A DNA stretch of 64,000 bases. Origin: Takifugu bimaculatus (Eukaryota > Chordata > Actinopteri > Tetraodontiformes > Tetraodontidae). Below are positions 50,923-64,000 of the stretch, one piece after another. Numbering within the stretch: position 1 is the stretch's first letter; the number at the start of each line of letters is the position of its first letter. The stretch spans positions 9,114,887 to 9,178,886 of the forward strand of contig CP034995.1 of assembly GCA_004026145.2 (NCBI GenBank). Reading direction: 5' to 3'. The notes under the pieces are model-generated. The model had not been told where the DNA came from and made no database searches. It saw only the letters and a list, made by a program, of their open reading frames with translations. Both the position numbers and the translations under genes were made by a program.

Positions 50923-52857
50923 TACCTCAGCCTGTGATGAATCACATTTGACCTGATGGGTCGTGGAGTCTGAGATGTATCATTATGCTACATTAAACAG
51001 CTTCTGTATGATGCAAAAATACATGAGAACTGGAGGGTTTGGTTTTTTTTTTCATTTTGGAACAGGATTTCTTTTACTTTTGGACAGGAGTCCGTGTTTA
51101 TCCAACAGTCTGACGGAGATTTTATTGCTACACAATGAGTTGCGTCAGCAGCCAATACATCATTTGGAAAACAACGCTGGGCAAAAGACAATAACACATT
51201 GATCAAGTTGACAGGAACCTACACACCTCCAAAAAGGGTCTTGAACCAATCAAGATACACGCCATTTCTGGATTCACACCAGATCGGGTCTCGCGGAATT
51301 AAACGGCGAAGCCCGGCGCTCCAAAATAAATCCTGACGTGCATCCCAGAGGTTTGCATTCTTTCATAAAAACCTGTCACAGTTTGACTTTCACGCCCTGC
51401 TGAAATAACTGACTGCTTGGCTCCAGAAGTGAGGCATAAACTCTCGCGGCCTCAGCTGTTTCATGATGTGTGCTGTTGGGTCAATCTTCTGCTCAGCTCC
51501 GTTAGCCAATGTTTGGAGAAAAGCAGTATTAAATTTGCCTGTTAGTCATAGTCACCAATGCGTTAAGCTCCAAGACACGAATAGATTTATTTGGGTTTTT
51601 CCAAAAGTTTCGATCCCTCTCTGCTGGTGATCTGATTCAGTCATGTTGTGCCGTGTTGTGTTTCAGTGCGTCCACCTCTGTAAAGGGCACGGTGAGGATG
51701 GATCACCTGCGTCAGAGGGGAGGTTGGGGTAATGAAACAGGGGGACTTCTAGGTTGTTCTGCACTTCAATCCAAATATCTGGGATGCAGAGCAACGATGA
51801 GAAGGTGTCAATTCCAAATCCAGTCCTAATGGGCCACAGACCTGGTGGGATGTCTGTCTTACCTGGTAGATGCTTTTACCTGGGGTCCCACCTTCCACAG
51901 AGGAAGCAGATTTACCCTGGTAGGACAGAAAACCTGGCTGGACTACACCCCTCAAAGACTGGGTCTGGGCACCCCTGGTGCAGGGCTTAACATTCTGCAT
52001 ATACAGATATAAACTGAGGATTTCTGCATTTTAGGCCCCCCAAAACCTTCATATGAGGACACAGGTTTAAAAGGGTCCTTTAAAATCACTGAGGTCCGAG
52101 TTTAGGACGGCTCTAACAACCTGAGTGCGCCCCCTTGTGGAAGTTGTCAAGCACGCTTGCTCAGTCTCCAAAAAAGAGAAAAATTATAAAAAGAATATGT
52201 TCTTTGATCATCTTTGAACTGGGATGTGTGCTCTATTTCGTTGCTAGGAGACAAAACAGATTTTTCTTGTTTGATATTGAGAGTGAAACATAGCTTTGGA
52301 CAATAAAGCTGATGGATTCCAGAAATCGAGATGTGGCTCGAGATTTGTCAAATTCAAAATGTTTGGGAACAACTGCTCTTTTATACGCTGCAGGAAGAAA
52401 AAAAGGTGAAACAGAGCACAGGCGCCAGAGACAGAGTAAAACAGAGGACTGGCCCTCGGAGAGCGCGGCTTTGAACCATGACAGATGTTTTTGTAGCGTC
52501 GATGGCCTTAATTATTGTAACATTAGAGGCTCTGGTGCACATCTCTCAGCTTCGTTTGTGGAGTCCGATACTCGCGGAGGTGGGTGTAGCCCTCTCTTTT
52601 CAAGGGGACAATTAGATAAAAACAATGAAACCAGGAGTGCAAGGCAGAAAGGTCTCCCCAGAACACTTTTTAAAATAAATAGCCCTTGCAAAGTTTGGCA
52701 AGATGATCTATTTTCGTCAGGTTTTGCAGCCCAACAACCCCGATTTAAAGTACGTGTGACTGAGGTTGTGTGTACCTGCCAGAGCCGATCAAGTGCTCCA
52801 GTCTTAAATACTGAAAGCGAAAACAACTTACAGAACCGTTTTACTGGTTAAATCCAC

Positions 52858-52863
52858 TTTATT
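52858..52863 (-). terminator. Polyadenylation signal AATAAA of aimp1
   Basis: On the minus strand this is AATAAA about 70 bases after the aimp1 stop codon, giving a very short 3' UTR. Another AATAAA at 52927-52932 overlaps the stop codon itself and is less likely to be the main signal. Confidence 0.5.
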
Positions 52864-52930
52864 CCCAGTGGGGTCATCTATTCATCACAGCATTCGTCCC
52901 TGTGCTGCCAAGTGAGGCTGCTCTCTTTTA

Positions 52931-55900
52931 TTATTTGATTCCACTGTTGTTCATGGTTTGAGATTTGCACACTCCTTTGCCGGCTACTTCGAAGGCGGCC
53001 CCCTTGTAGGTGGCGACGCACTGGTCATCGGTGCGCAGATCTGGCTGCACCTGTTCCCAAACCTTCTTCTTGGGGTTCAACTCTTTGTCTGGTTCACCTG
53101 AAATGCACGAGTCAGTTTGATACATTACTTTTCTACAGACAGTGCAGTGCAGTGTCCATGAAGCTGTTTGGTTTTTTAACATATACTTAGAGGAAAAAGC
53201 AAAATCTACCATACGTTTTAGCTGAAGATGCGCAGGCCGTAATAACTCTTTGTCAATATACTAAAACTTCCCAAAATGAATGAAATCAGGGAAAAAAAAC
53301 ATTGAAAACATGAATTAACAGCAGGATCGAATGGGGAACACGTACTTTGTTTTCTTTAACAGAAACAAGGATGCAAGTATAGGAATATTCTAAGATTATA
53401 TATATAACAGTGGTTACTTAGTATGGGTTAATTATTTCCTCAGGTTTTCAAACAGTCACGTCTGTTTTTCCATGTGCATGTGACCAATTATTGCCAGAGG
53501 AGCAGACACTGATTACAATGTCCATTTAGTTCTGCAATATATCTTTTAACCTATAAATAACAGGGTCTGGAGGCAATGATGTTGCAGATTCCCTGATTAG
53601 AATGGTGGAAATATGTAGATACTTTATATCCCATCTGAGGTTATAATAGGTTCTCTGTAGATGGTCAGACTAATTGGTAGCTGCTAGCATGCTAATTTAA
53701 AAAAAAAAAATCATTAGGACAATGCTGTTAGTGGTCACAATCCAACATTTTTCCATTTCCCAGCTTCTTTTTATCCTTGTTTCATCTTTGTCTTGTTTTT
53801 TTTAAATTTAGCCAGTGAAAGTAAGTTGGGCATAATGATTAAAGAGCAGCTGGGAGAGTGGTCCTGCAGTGATGAAAGTGTTGGCTGTCACAGCTCAGAG
53901 GTGGCTACATGGATGAAAGATCAGCCAATAACGGCGCTCAAGGGCCATTCGCACACAGACCTTGAAAGTCCTCTAAGCTTGTGGGGTCTAAAAACACATC
54001 AGGACTGGTGGAGAGCAAAATTAACCGACAATCCTCTGCTTCATTTCTTCACCTTGAGTGTTCAGAGACACCTTTGATTAATCTGTGGTCGAGGCGGAAT
54101 GAACTGGGTTAAGTACCTGGAAATCCCTGGAAAACTATTTTGTCTCCAGCAACTGCTCCACCTGGAGGATCCAGGATTTCCACTTTGTCTGGGGAGCTGG
54201 CACACATGACCATGGCCTGGGACACCACACCTCTCATCTTGGCTGGCTTCAGGTTGCAAAGCAGGATGGCCATACGGTTCTGCATCTGCACAGAAACACC
54301 AAGAGGCACGTTTACAGCTCTGAAGACAAACCAGAGCAAAGTCAAAGTGTGCTGCAGTTCTGCTTTACCTGGTCCAGAGGTATGTGCTTGACCAGTCCAC
54401 TGACCACAGTCCTGGGAGACGCTTCCCCCACATCCACCTGCTCCACGTACAGACTGTCGGCGTCCGGATGCTTCTCGGCTTTGATTATACGATCCCACGC
54501 GCAGATCCAGGCGAGACACGTCCACCTTGGCTTCATCTTGGCTCGGGGTGGCCTGTTTCTTCTCCGCTTTATCTCCTCCTAGTGCAGAAGAAAGGACCGT
54601 CAGCCTGGATTAGAATGTGTTAAATCTATATTTAGTTATATTTAAAGAGAACTGAATGTGGAAAAGAGGATGATGGGAACAATGCTGGACATCTGTCTGG
54701 AATCAGATTTAAGTCCCACCCCCCACCCCCCGTAAATGAAAACAAAGTGATAGGCCTCGGGGTTGCATGCAGGAGCAAATGACCCATAGATTAAAAAAAA
54801 CACAAATAAGGAAAAAATTAAATCCCTCTCCTCCTCTTCCCAGAATCCTGTGAAAGCTGGAATGATGATATGATGATTAATAAGTGATACGCTGAGCGGA
54901 ATGGATGAAGCCCCCTTTCATTGTTTGGTTTGCTCCACTTTACGCTGATCAAATGTTCCCAAAGTCTTTAATCATGTGTTCAAGCCCCAACCTCTCATTT
55001 TCCACTCCTCTCCCCAGTGTTTGTGAAGTGACGACAGTGATGTAACATCGCCGCGGCTCCGCCGGGGTTAAGCGCGGGTCTGGAGGGCGCACGTTTAGAC
55101 GAGATCTTCCTGCAGGCTTCTCAGGAGGAAAATAAAGAGGAAGCACTCGCGTTGTTCCCCGATGTGCAACTGAAACGTTGAGACGGGATCACGGATTCTT
55201 GACACCGGTTCCATCTGCAGCTTATGAACCGGGAAACCCAATAAAAATACAGATTTGCTAAGAAGTGCAGCCCAGTGATCTTGATCTGGCAAAGATACTG
55301 CTGCCTTTCATTGAGTATCAGCCGATACTGGAAAAATATGTTTGGAGAGAAACCCCCGCTCCAACTGCTGCGGGGAAACTGAATGCGAGTGCTGAAATAG
55401 AAAAGGGGGGGGGTGGCGAGGATGATGGGATATGCTGGCTGTAGGACGCAGCGACCGATCTGATGGGGTAGAGCCCGATATTCAACTCTACCTTTTTTCT
55501 CCGGCTTCTTCTTCTTGTTCTCTGCTTTAGGTGGGGGGCTCTGGACAGCGGCAGGTGGGGAGGCGGCGGGCGGCGGTCCAGATGCTGCGGGAGGCGCCGG
55601 TACTGACTTGCACTCCACTGAGGAGTCACCTGATGTCATGGTCACGCAAACTAAAAGAAAAGGGACACAGAGGTTTGATCTCCAACACAACACACTGGAC
55701 TAACATCCTGCTACCAAACAAGACATTTAACTCAGAGTGTGTGTGTTTTTTTGGATGGGGGGGGGTTGGCTCTCCTTGTGTAAACTCAGTGATGGCAAAA
55801 TGACAGGGAACCAAGGAAATGGAGCCATAAAACAGGGGACAATGTCCTGCAAAAGCGCTCTAAAAGCAAGAACCCCTCATTGAAAGGCGCCGTTGATGGA

Positions 55901-57966
55901 GATCCGACGGGATCTAGAGCCCGAGTCTGACAAACACTGGCACCCAAGGGTCACTGTGCTGCTTTAATTATCCTAATTCTATGTTATGCAAAGAGCCGAG
56001 ACGGTGGAACACTTAACAAACGAGTGTCTGCATGCCTTTACTTTACAATAACTCTGCAGAAGAAGCTGATTCTATACTCTGAAGCCCTAATCCTATATAA
56101 TCGACATGCTTTCTGACACCACTTGTCTTTTGTGTTGCTTCTATTGCTCTTCTTCTATGGTTTAGTCATTAGAAGGCACAGAAGAGGCCACTGGACTGTC
56201 GTGAGGTTGAGGTTTCATAGCTATTCCATTTCTTCTTCTGATACCTGAGCTGGTTGGAATAGAAGCCTTTTTGGAATTCCTGAAGGAAAACTCAGGAGAA
56301 GACAAATGATGAATGATAATTGAGAATAAAGACAGTAACTCAAATCCTCTCTGAACGCCTCGATTATACCAGACGAAAGCTGTCTAACCCCTTCAGTTTG
56401 ACAAAATTTGACACCGATTTATCGAGACAACAAAATATAAATATACAAGTATTAATTCAACTCTGAAATTGCCATTTAAATTTGGCCTTAATTAGAATTT
56501 GCTCATCTCAATAACAAATGGGCAAAGCTAAACATCACGGAGCGCTACAGTGCACAACACCACACTGAGCTGTTTCTCTAGTCCAGATCATTCCTTCCAG
56601 TCTCCTTGTCATCCTGCAGCTAAAGTCTGAGAAACATTTAATGTGTGTTAATGCTCCAACGTGTTTATCTTGAATATCAGCGTGTGTGTCAGACCCAAAA
56701 CCAACAACAGATACCGTCTCCGTCACTTGGAAATTGAATTGAAGCGTCCTGATGAAGTTGGAAACAAAGACACATTTGATTACAGCGAGCTGCAGCAACA
56801 ACGCCAAGATGATATCACCGATAGTAAGAAGGGATTGTTACCATAGCAACAACACAGGAACAACATCAGCCTCAAAGGCAAACATACGCTGGCCCGGCAG
56901 TGGAAATTTCTGCTGGCCAACACGACGTACCTCCTCTTAGCCTTTCTTTTTCCAGCAGCTGCTTTTTGAGTTCCTCGATGTCGTTCCTCAGTTTGGCATT
57001 CTCCACCATCAGTTTCTTCTCTTCTCTGACACTGGCCTGGACCACTGCACCAGGAAAGAGCTGCGTTACCTCTCAGCGCTGAAACTTCAGTCTCCCTCAG
57101 GACGAAAGCTAACGCGCGGCTGACGATGGTCAGAAACCAGGCGGCAATTATCGCAATATTATAGGAGGTCTGACCTGAGCCGCGTGTGTTGGCACGACAT
57201 TAGGTACAAGAACGGGTCAGCAGAAGGTTGGGATTTTAGTTGATTTACAATTTTTTAATGATTTCTGATTATTATAAATGAGTTTGGTGATCTCATTATT
57301 GTAAAGCGTAAAGAACATCTTAATTTATGGATTTCTAACACATTTTTGGTAGTCAAGTAATGATTTTTCTGTTGAGGGTAAAACAAAACACAATCAGAGC
57401 ATCATCCTGCACTTTGATCCAGAGGTTTAAGATGTTTTATAGTTTAAACAACATCTTTTCTAATCACTATAATGATCAACAGATTGATAAAGTGAAGGAT
57501 GATGAATGGGGAAAGGTTCCAAACCCGCGAAGCGGAAAGCACGTAGTTAAAATCACGGGCTTCTCGTATTTGGGCCCTCATGTCTGTGAGTGTGACAGGA
57601 ATGGCTGATCATCATAATAATCAGATTAAATCACAAAAACAATCATGATTTGTGGCTGCGTGACTGAAAATCCTTTTTTTTTTTTTAACGTCAAATATTT
57701 AGTACCTCCAATATTAAAGAGAGTAATCTAATAGATTATAACAGGACTCTATTTTCAGTAATAAATGGTGGATAAGGATGGTGGATTCTTGAAAGAATTC
57801 TTTAGCCAGACTAGGAAATAGACAAATTAAGACAAGGTATTTGCAAATTGATCATCTTACTGGCTTTCTCCTTCAGCAGCTGGACTTGCTGTTTTAGGTA
57901 CTCGATGATCTGGTCAGCTTCAGCCGCTCGCTGCTCCAGCCTCAACAAAGGATTATGAGCGCTCAT
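52931..57966 (-). CDS. aimp1: aimp1, tRNA synthetase complex scaffold p43 / EMAP II precursor (complete, 6 exons)
   Basis: A scaffold of the cytosolic multi-aminoacyl-tRNA synthetase complex whose C-terminus binds tRNA and is released as the cytokine EMAP II. Coding exons in transcript order are 57966-57861, 57044-56931, 55650-55492, 54578-54369, 54285-54117 and 53097-52931. They give 307 residues after allowing for one surplus base near 54492; human AIMP1 has 312. The chosen ATG (57966-57964) has A at -3 and aligns with the human start: [19 protein letters not shown]. Next come an N-terminal coiled coil (about 8-75), an Ala/Pro-rich then Lys-rich linker (about 85-135), and the EMAP II/OB-fold tRNA-binding domain from about 145, with [28 protein letters not shown] and [15 protein letters not shown]. 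Introns are GT-AG and phases agree. tbck lies head-to-head upstream. Confidence 0.94.
54483..54500 (-). other. aimp1: One-base insertion breaking the aimp1 EMAP II exon
   Basis: On the minus strand the exon reads Arg-Val-Gly (CGC GTG GGA), then a surplus t (about + position 54492), then CGT ATA ATC AAA in a new frame encoding [15 protein letters not shown]. Both halves match AIMP1 closely in different frames. Without the extra base the exon is 209 long, as the phases of both flanking introns require. Uncorrected, the spliced message leaves the frame within the first strand of the OB fold. Confidence 0.85.
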
Positions 57967-59932
57967 CCTGAACAAGGAGCGGGCTAAAAACCTGCCAGAG
58001 GAGGCAAAAACAGCCATGTGAAAGATTTAACTGCGGCAAAAGTCTGACAATAGTTTGGAGAGAAGTAAACAAAGTCTGATTTTTACACAGCGAAAACACC
58101 GACTACTCTCTAAGAAGACAGTGTGGCAGGATGAAACCTCTACATATCTGCCTTCAGGAGCTGCCAATTAGATTTTCCTATAAAAGCAAAGCTGGATTAA
58201 TCAGAACAAGTTGTCAAAATATGGTGACAAGTTCTCTCGTTGCGCAATATTAGCAGGGATGGCACTTGCATTAAAAATATTTTCTTAACTCACATTTATT
58301 GCTTTTTGAAAAACAGAACTTTTCATGTTTTTGATTAAGTTTAGAATTTATGGTTCACAGTGATCTGTCACCAAGTGAACTCTAGCTTGCAAAATCTCCT
58401 AAATCCCATCTCTATTTAATTATAACAAATGGCGAAAATGAGAAGGGACGTGCACAGTGTGCCCTTTAATCTCAACTTTCGGTCCACATGTGCATTCAGT
58501 TCTGATGACTCGGTTCAAAAGCAGTGACGAACTGTGGGCCAGGCAGCTGAAACACCAACGGACACCAGTTTGGGGTCAACTTTTTTTTTTCTTTCGGTGT
58601 TGTTGTTAATGGTGTTGAACTGAGCCAATTACTTAAGCCGAGAAATGGGGAGGGGAAGGATTTTTACATGGCCGAAGTGTGGGGAGGAAAACGTCTTCCA
58701 CTTATTTCAGGGAGGCACTGGAAAACAACAGCTGGCCACAGATGAAAACAAAATGTTGGGAAATGAGGAAATTAGAAACACAAAAGAGCTGGAGTTGATA
58801 AAAATCAATGATCAAAGCATTTTTGGGGGTAGAAAAAGACAAAACTGCTTTCCTTTAAATAGGACCAGTGGTGAAATTTTTTTAAGCAAGGGCCAAAATA
58901 AAGCTGAATGCACAAATCTTTTCTTCTATTGAAACAATTGTTAATTTACTTGTTGACTGTATATTATAAATATGCATGCTTCTATTTAGAATAGGGGAAA
59001 AAATGTTCTTGCATCACCCAGGATTGTCTGTCCGCTTTGGCTTCACAGTTGGACTGGACATGAGAGTAGAAATGCACAGCATGGGATCTGATTTCATCTA
59101 TAATTAGCAACATTCTAAAATCTGTTTCGTTGTGTTAGGCAGGTTTCAGTAGCTGAGCCAATGTTACAGACTCCATTAAAGCACCGGATTGCTGTGGCAG
59201 AGATGAAATCGCTAAGATAAAACAGCTTTTTCTTCACAGTAAATATGCAATATAAATGTAAATGAACATGACAACAGTACCTAAAGTTCCTGGTAGAACC
59301 CACACACAGATAGGGATGTCAACAGGATATTTGGTATCCCATTTGGCAGTTTATTTTGAAACTACTGAAAGTATCCACATGTATTTATAAGTTACAGAAT
59401 GCAAAAGTAACAATACTAATGCTATTACCATTAATAACAGAGGACAGCATTCAAAATCTCTAAATTCAACCCTTGCATATCCTAGGGGTAGGATATACAA
59501 TAACCACAACCGGATAAACATTAATTGGAAGAAGATTGCTTGAAAAATATGTGTTAGAGTTACAATTATTGTTCATTACATTAAGAGATTATTAAAATAG
59601 TGCTAACAGAAGCCCAGGCTAGATCCAAAAATAAAATAACTGTAATAATCAACCAAATATATCGTTGTAACAAAGGTACTTTCACTAAACTTTGGATATT
59701 TACATCAAAACAACGTGACTCAATAATGACAATAAAGATTTAACTGGAACCCATTAGCAGATTGTCCTCATATTCTGGAGTGTCTATTTTCTACTCCACT
59801 GAGGCAAGGACAAGTGTTTCAAGTTAAGTAAATGAAACTGGTTTGAATTAAACGCTGCTATCTGGAAGCTAGTATTTATTAAGTAAAATATCAATCAAAG
59901 CCGTAATTAAAATGTTTGTATTATGAACTTAC

Positions 59933-60060
59933 ATGGAAGGCTGGTAACCACTGAACACGTTTCCCAACCCTCCAGCCGGGGACTTCAGACGTTTAGGTCC
60001 TGCTGTCGTCGAAGTTAATTGTTAGTCAGGCAGTTAGCAGTCTGCCGCGGAGAGATCGAG
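59933..60060 (-). other. aimp1: aimp1 5' untranslated exon
   Basis: On the minus strand a good donor CCTTCCAT/GTAAGTTC at 59933/59932 ends a non-coding exon. The next acceptor is CTCCTCTGGCAG/GTTTTT at 57992/57991. The intron of 1.94 kb (57992-59932) holds nothing recognisable. The upstream limit is a guess. If spliced as drawn, AT of this exon joins G of the next to make an upstream in-frame ATG that adds nine residues (MFLARSLFR). Confidence 0.5.
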
Positions 60061-60400
60061 TTCGGCGTGGAGGAATAGATCTCTACATCATCAGCGTCTG
60101 ACACGTCCCGCTATCATACGGTTAGCATATGTTCTGTAGATCAATGCTTTGGGGGCTGATAAGGAACCAAAATATATTGCCTGTTTGTAATTTCTATTCA
60201 TACAAAAACAATTTAACGACTATACTATAAATTAAACAAATAACAGCTGTTTAGTGCGTACAAATGTGTATAAGGTTTCTTTATTGCTTTCTAAGTGCAA
60301 GTGTGTCTGTTTTCGCTCTGTTATGTTGTCGCATTAAAATTACGTCACAGGTCACGTTCACTCAGCTGTGCGGAGATAGAAAAGAAATTCATTCGAATTT
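60060..60400. promoter_or_regulatory. Bidirectional aimp1/tbck promoter
   Basis: About 300-350 bases separate the divergent first exons of aimp1 (-) and tbck (+). No TATA box suits either gene. The interval contains an ATF/CRE-like site at 60341-60347 close to the inferred tbck start. Human AIMP1 and TBCK are likewise arranged head-to-head, which supports a shared promoter. Confidence 0.6.
60341..60347 (+). promoter_or_regulatory. CRE/ATF-like site TACGTCA
   Basis: attacgtcacaggtcacgtt contains TACGTCA, one base from the TGACGTCA palindrome, plus a second GTCACG half-like site 5 bases on. It sits about 110 bases before the donor of the first tbck exon, a typical position for such sites in TATA-less housekeeping promoters. 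Confidence 0.4.
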
Positions 60401-60460
60401 CCCCCACCATTGATTTAGAACTTATTCTGTCCAAATGAGAGCACAGGCTGTCCATTAAAC
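60375..60460 (+). other. tbck: tbck 5' untranslated exon 1
   Basis: A strong donor (ATTAAAC/GTGAGTACG) at 60460/60461 precedes the coding exon, whose acceptor is CATCACCAG/TTCTCG at 60673/60674. The 5' limit near 60375 is inferred only from the position of the CRE-like site. Confidence 0.5.
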
Positions 60461-60650
60461 GTGAGTACGCGCAATACTGATCATTAACAGAATTAGGTAT
60501 TATAATATTGTTACAAATTGTTTCTGTAAATGTCTAATACTAAATACTGTGCTATATGCTTTCTGTATTGACACTGCGGCGACGTTCATGTCATTCAAAG
60601 CGTTTTGTACTTATACTTTATATTCTGCATATAGATGAGGTAAATAGTAA

Positions 60651-64000
<3,350 letters not shown>

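Larger units (their letters stand above)
35091..52857. other. Gene-poor interval between dkk2 and aimp1
   Basis: About 17.8 kb without a gene I can support. In human, GIMD1 lies in this interval; I saw no GIMAP-type P-loop exon here, though a multi-exon gene could be missed by eye. Contents are TG/CA microsatellites, poly-C and poly-G runs, two fish repeat tails, a 19-bp duplication, and a GC-rich block at 41690-42040 with a possible splice partner at 44483-44536. The remainder shows short overlapping ORFs only. Confidence 0.6.

Noticed and set aside
52312..52851. Open frame of 179 residues next to the aimp1 3' end
   Set aside because: The longest open frame outside repeats, but no motif, signal or family is recognisable, it is opposite to and almost touches the aimp1 polyadenylation signal, and its composition looks random.
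650..54500. Classing papss1 and aimp1 as pseudogenes because of their frame breaks
   Set aside because: Both keep complete intron-exon structure, intact splice sites, family length and conserved motifs apart from one base each, so they are treated as functional genes with a probable sequence error.
57964..58017. Start of aimp1 at ATG 58017-58015, which opens a longer frame
   Set aside because: The stretch 57992-58017 looks like the pyrimidine-rich end of an intron (ctgtttttgcctcctctggcag), so that ATG is probably spliced out.

Overview
This is a vertebrate nuclear window. It has GT-AG introns, CA/TG microsatellites and polyadenylation signals, and no bacterial or phage organisation. Four protein-coding genes are recognisable from their spliced proteins: papss1 (+, 5' end outside the window), dkk2 (+, complete), aimp1 (-, complete) and tbck (+, 3' end outside the window). 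This gene order matches the human 4q24-q25 block. Small introns (several tbck introns are 85-120 bp), low visible repeat content and short gene distances suggest a compact percomorph fish genome, possibly a pufferfish. The species itself cannot be read from the sequence.

Layout. 1-7257: papss1 coding exons, with a 3' UTR to about 8050. 8051-24850: about 17 kb with no supported gene, holding microsatellites and a 0.5 kb purine-only satellite at 16236-16720. 24852-35090: dkk2 with a TATA box, four coding exons, a 6.9 kb first intron and a 1.4 kb 3' UTR. 35091-52857: about 18 kb without a supported gene, with CA/poly-C tracts, two copies of a fish interspersed repeat tail and a speculative two-exon transcript. 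52858-60060: aimp1 on the minus strand. 60060-60460: a short head-to-head promoter interval. 60461-64000: tbck exons covering the pseudokinase half of the protein.

Roles. papss1 makes the sulfate donor PAPS. dkk2 is a secreted Wnt modulator acting on LRP5/6. aimp1 is a scaffold of the multi-aminoacyl-tRNA synthetase complex. tbck is a pseudokinase/TBC/rhodanese protein linked to mTOR signalling and endolysosomal traffic. They share a locus but not a pathway. Only aimp1 and tbck look co-regulated, through a shared promoter.

Main oddities: one-base insertions that break the reading frame in papss1 exon 3 (near 656) and in an aimp1 exon (near 54492), both inside otherwise well-conserved coding sequence; an alternative aimp1 start codon that would be split across a splice junction; and a nested purine satellite with G-quadruplex-like blocks. 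I found no novel multi-gene system. The two gene-poor flanks of dkk2 are candidate regulatory landscapes, but conservation could not be tested here.
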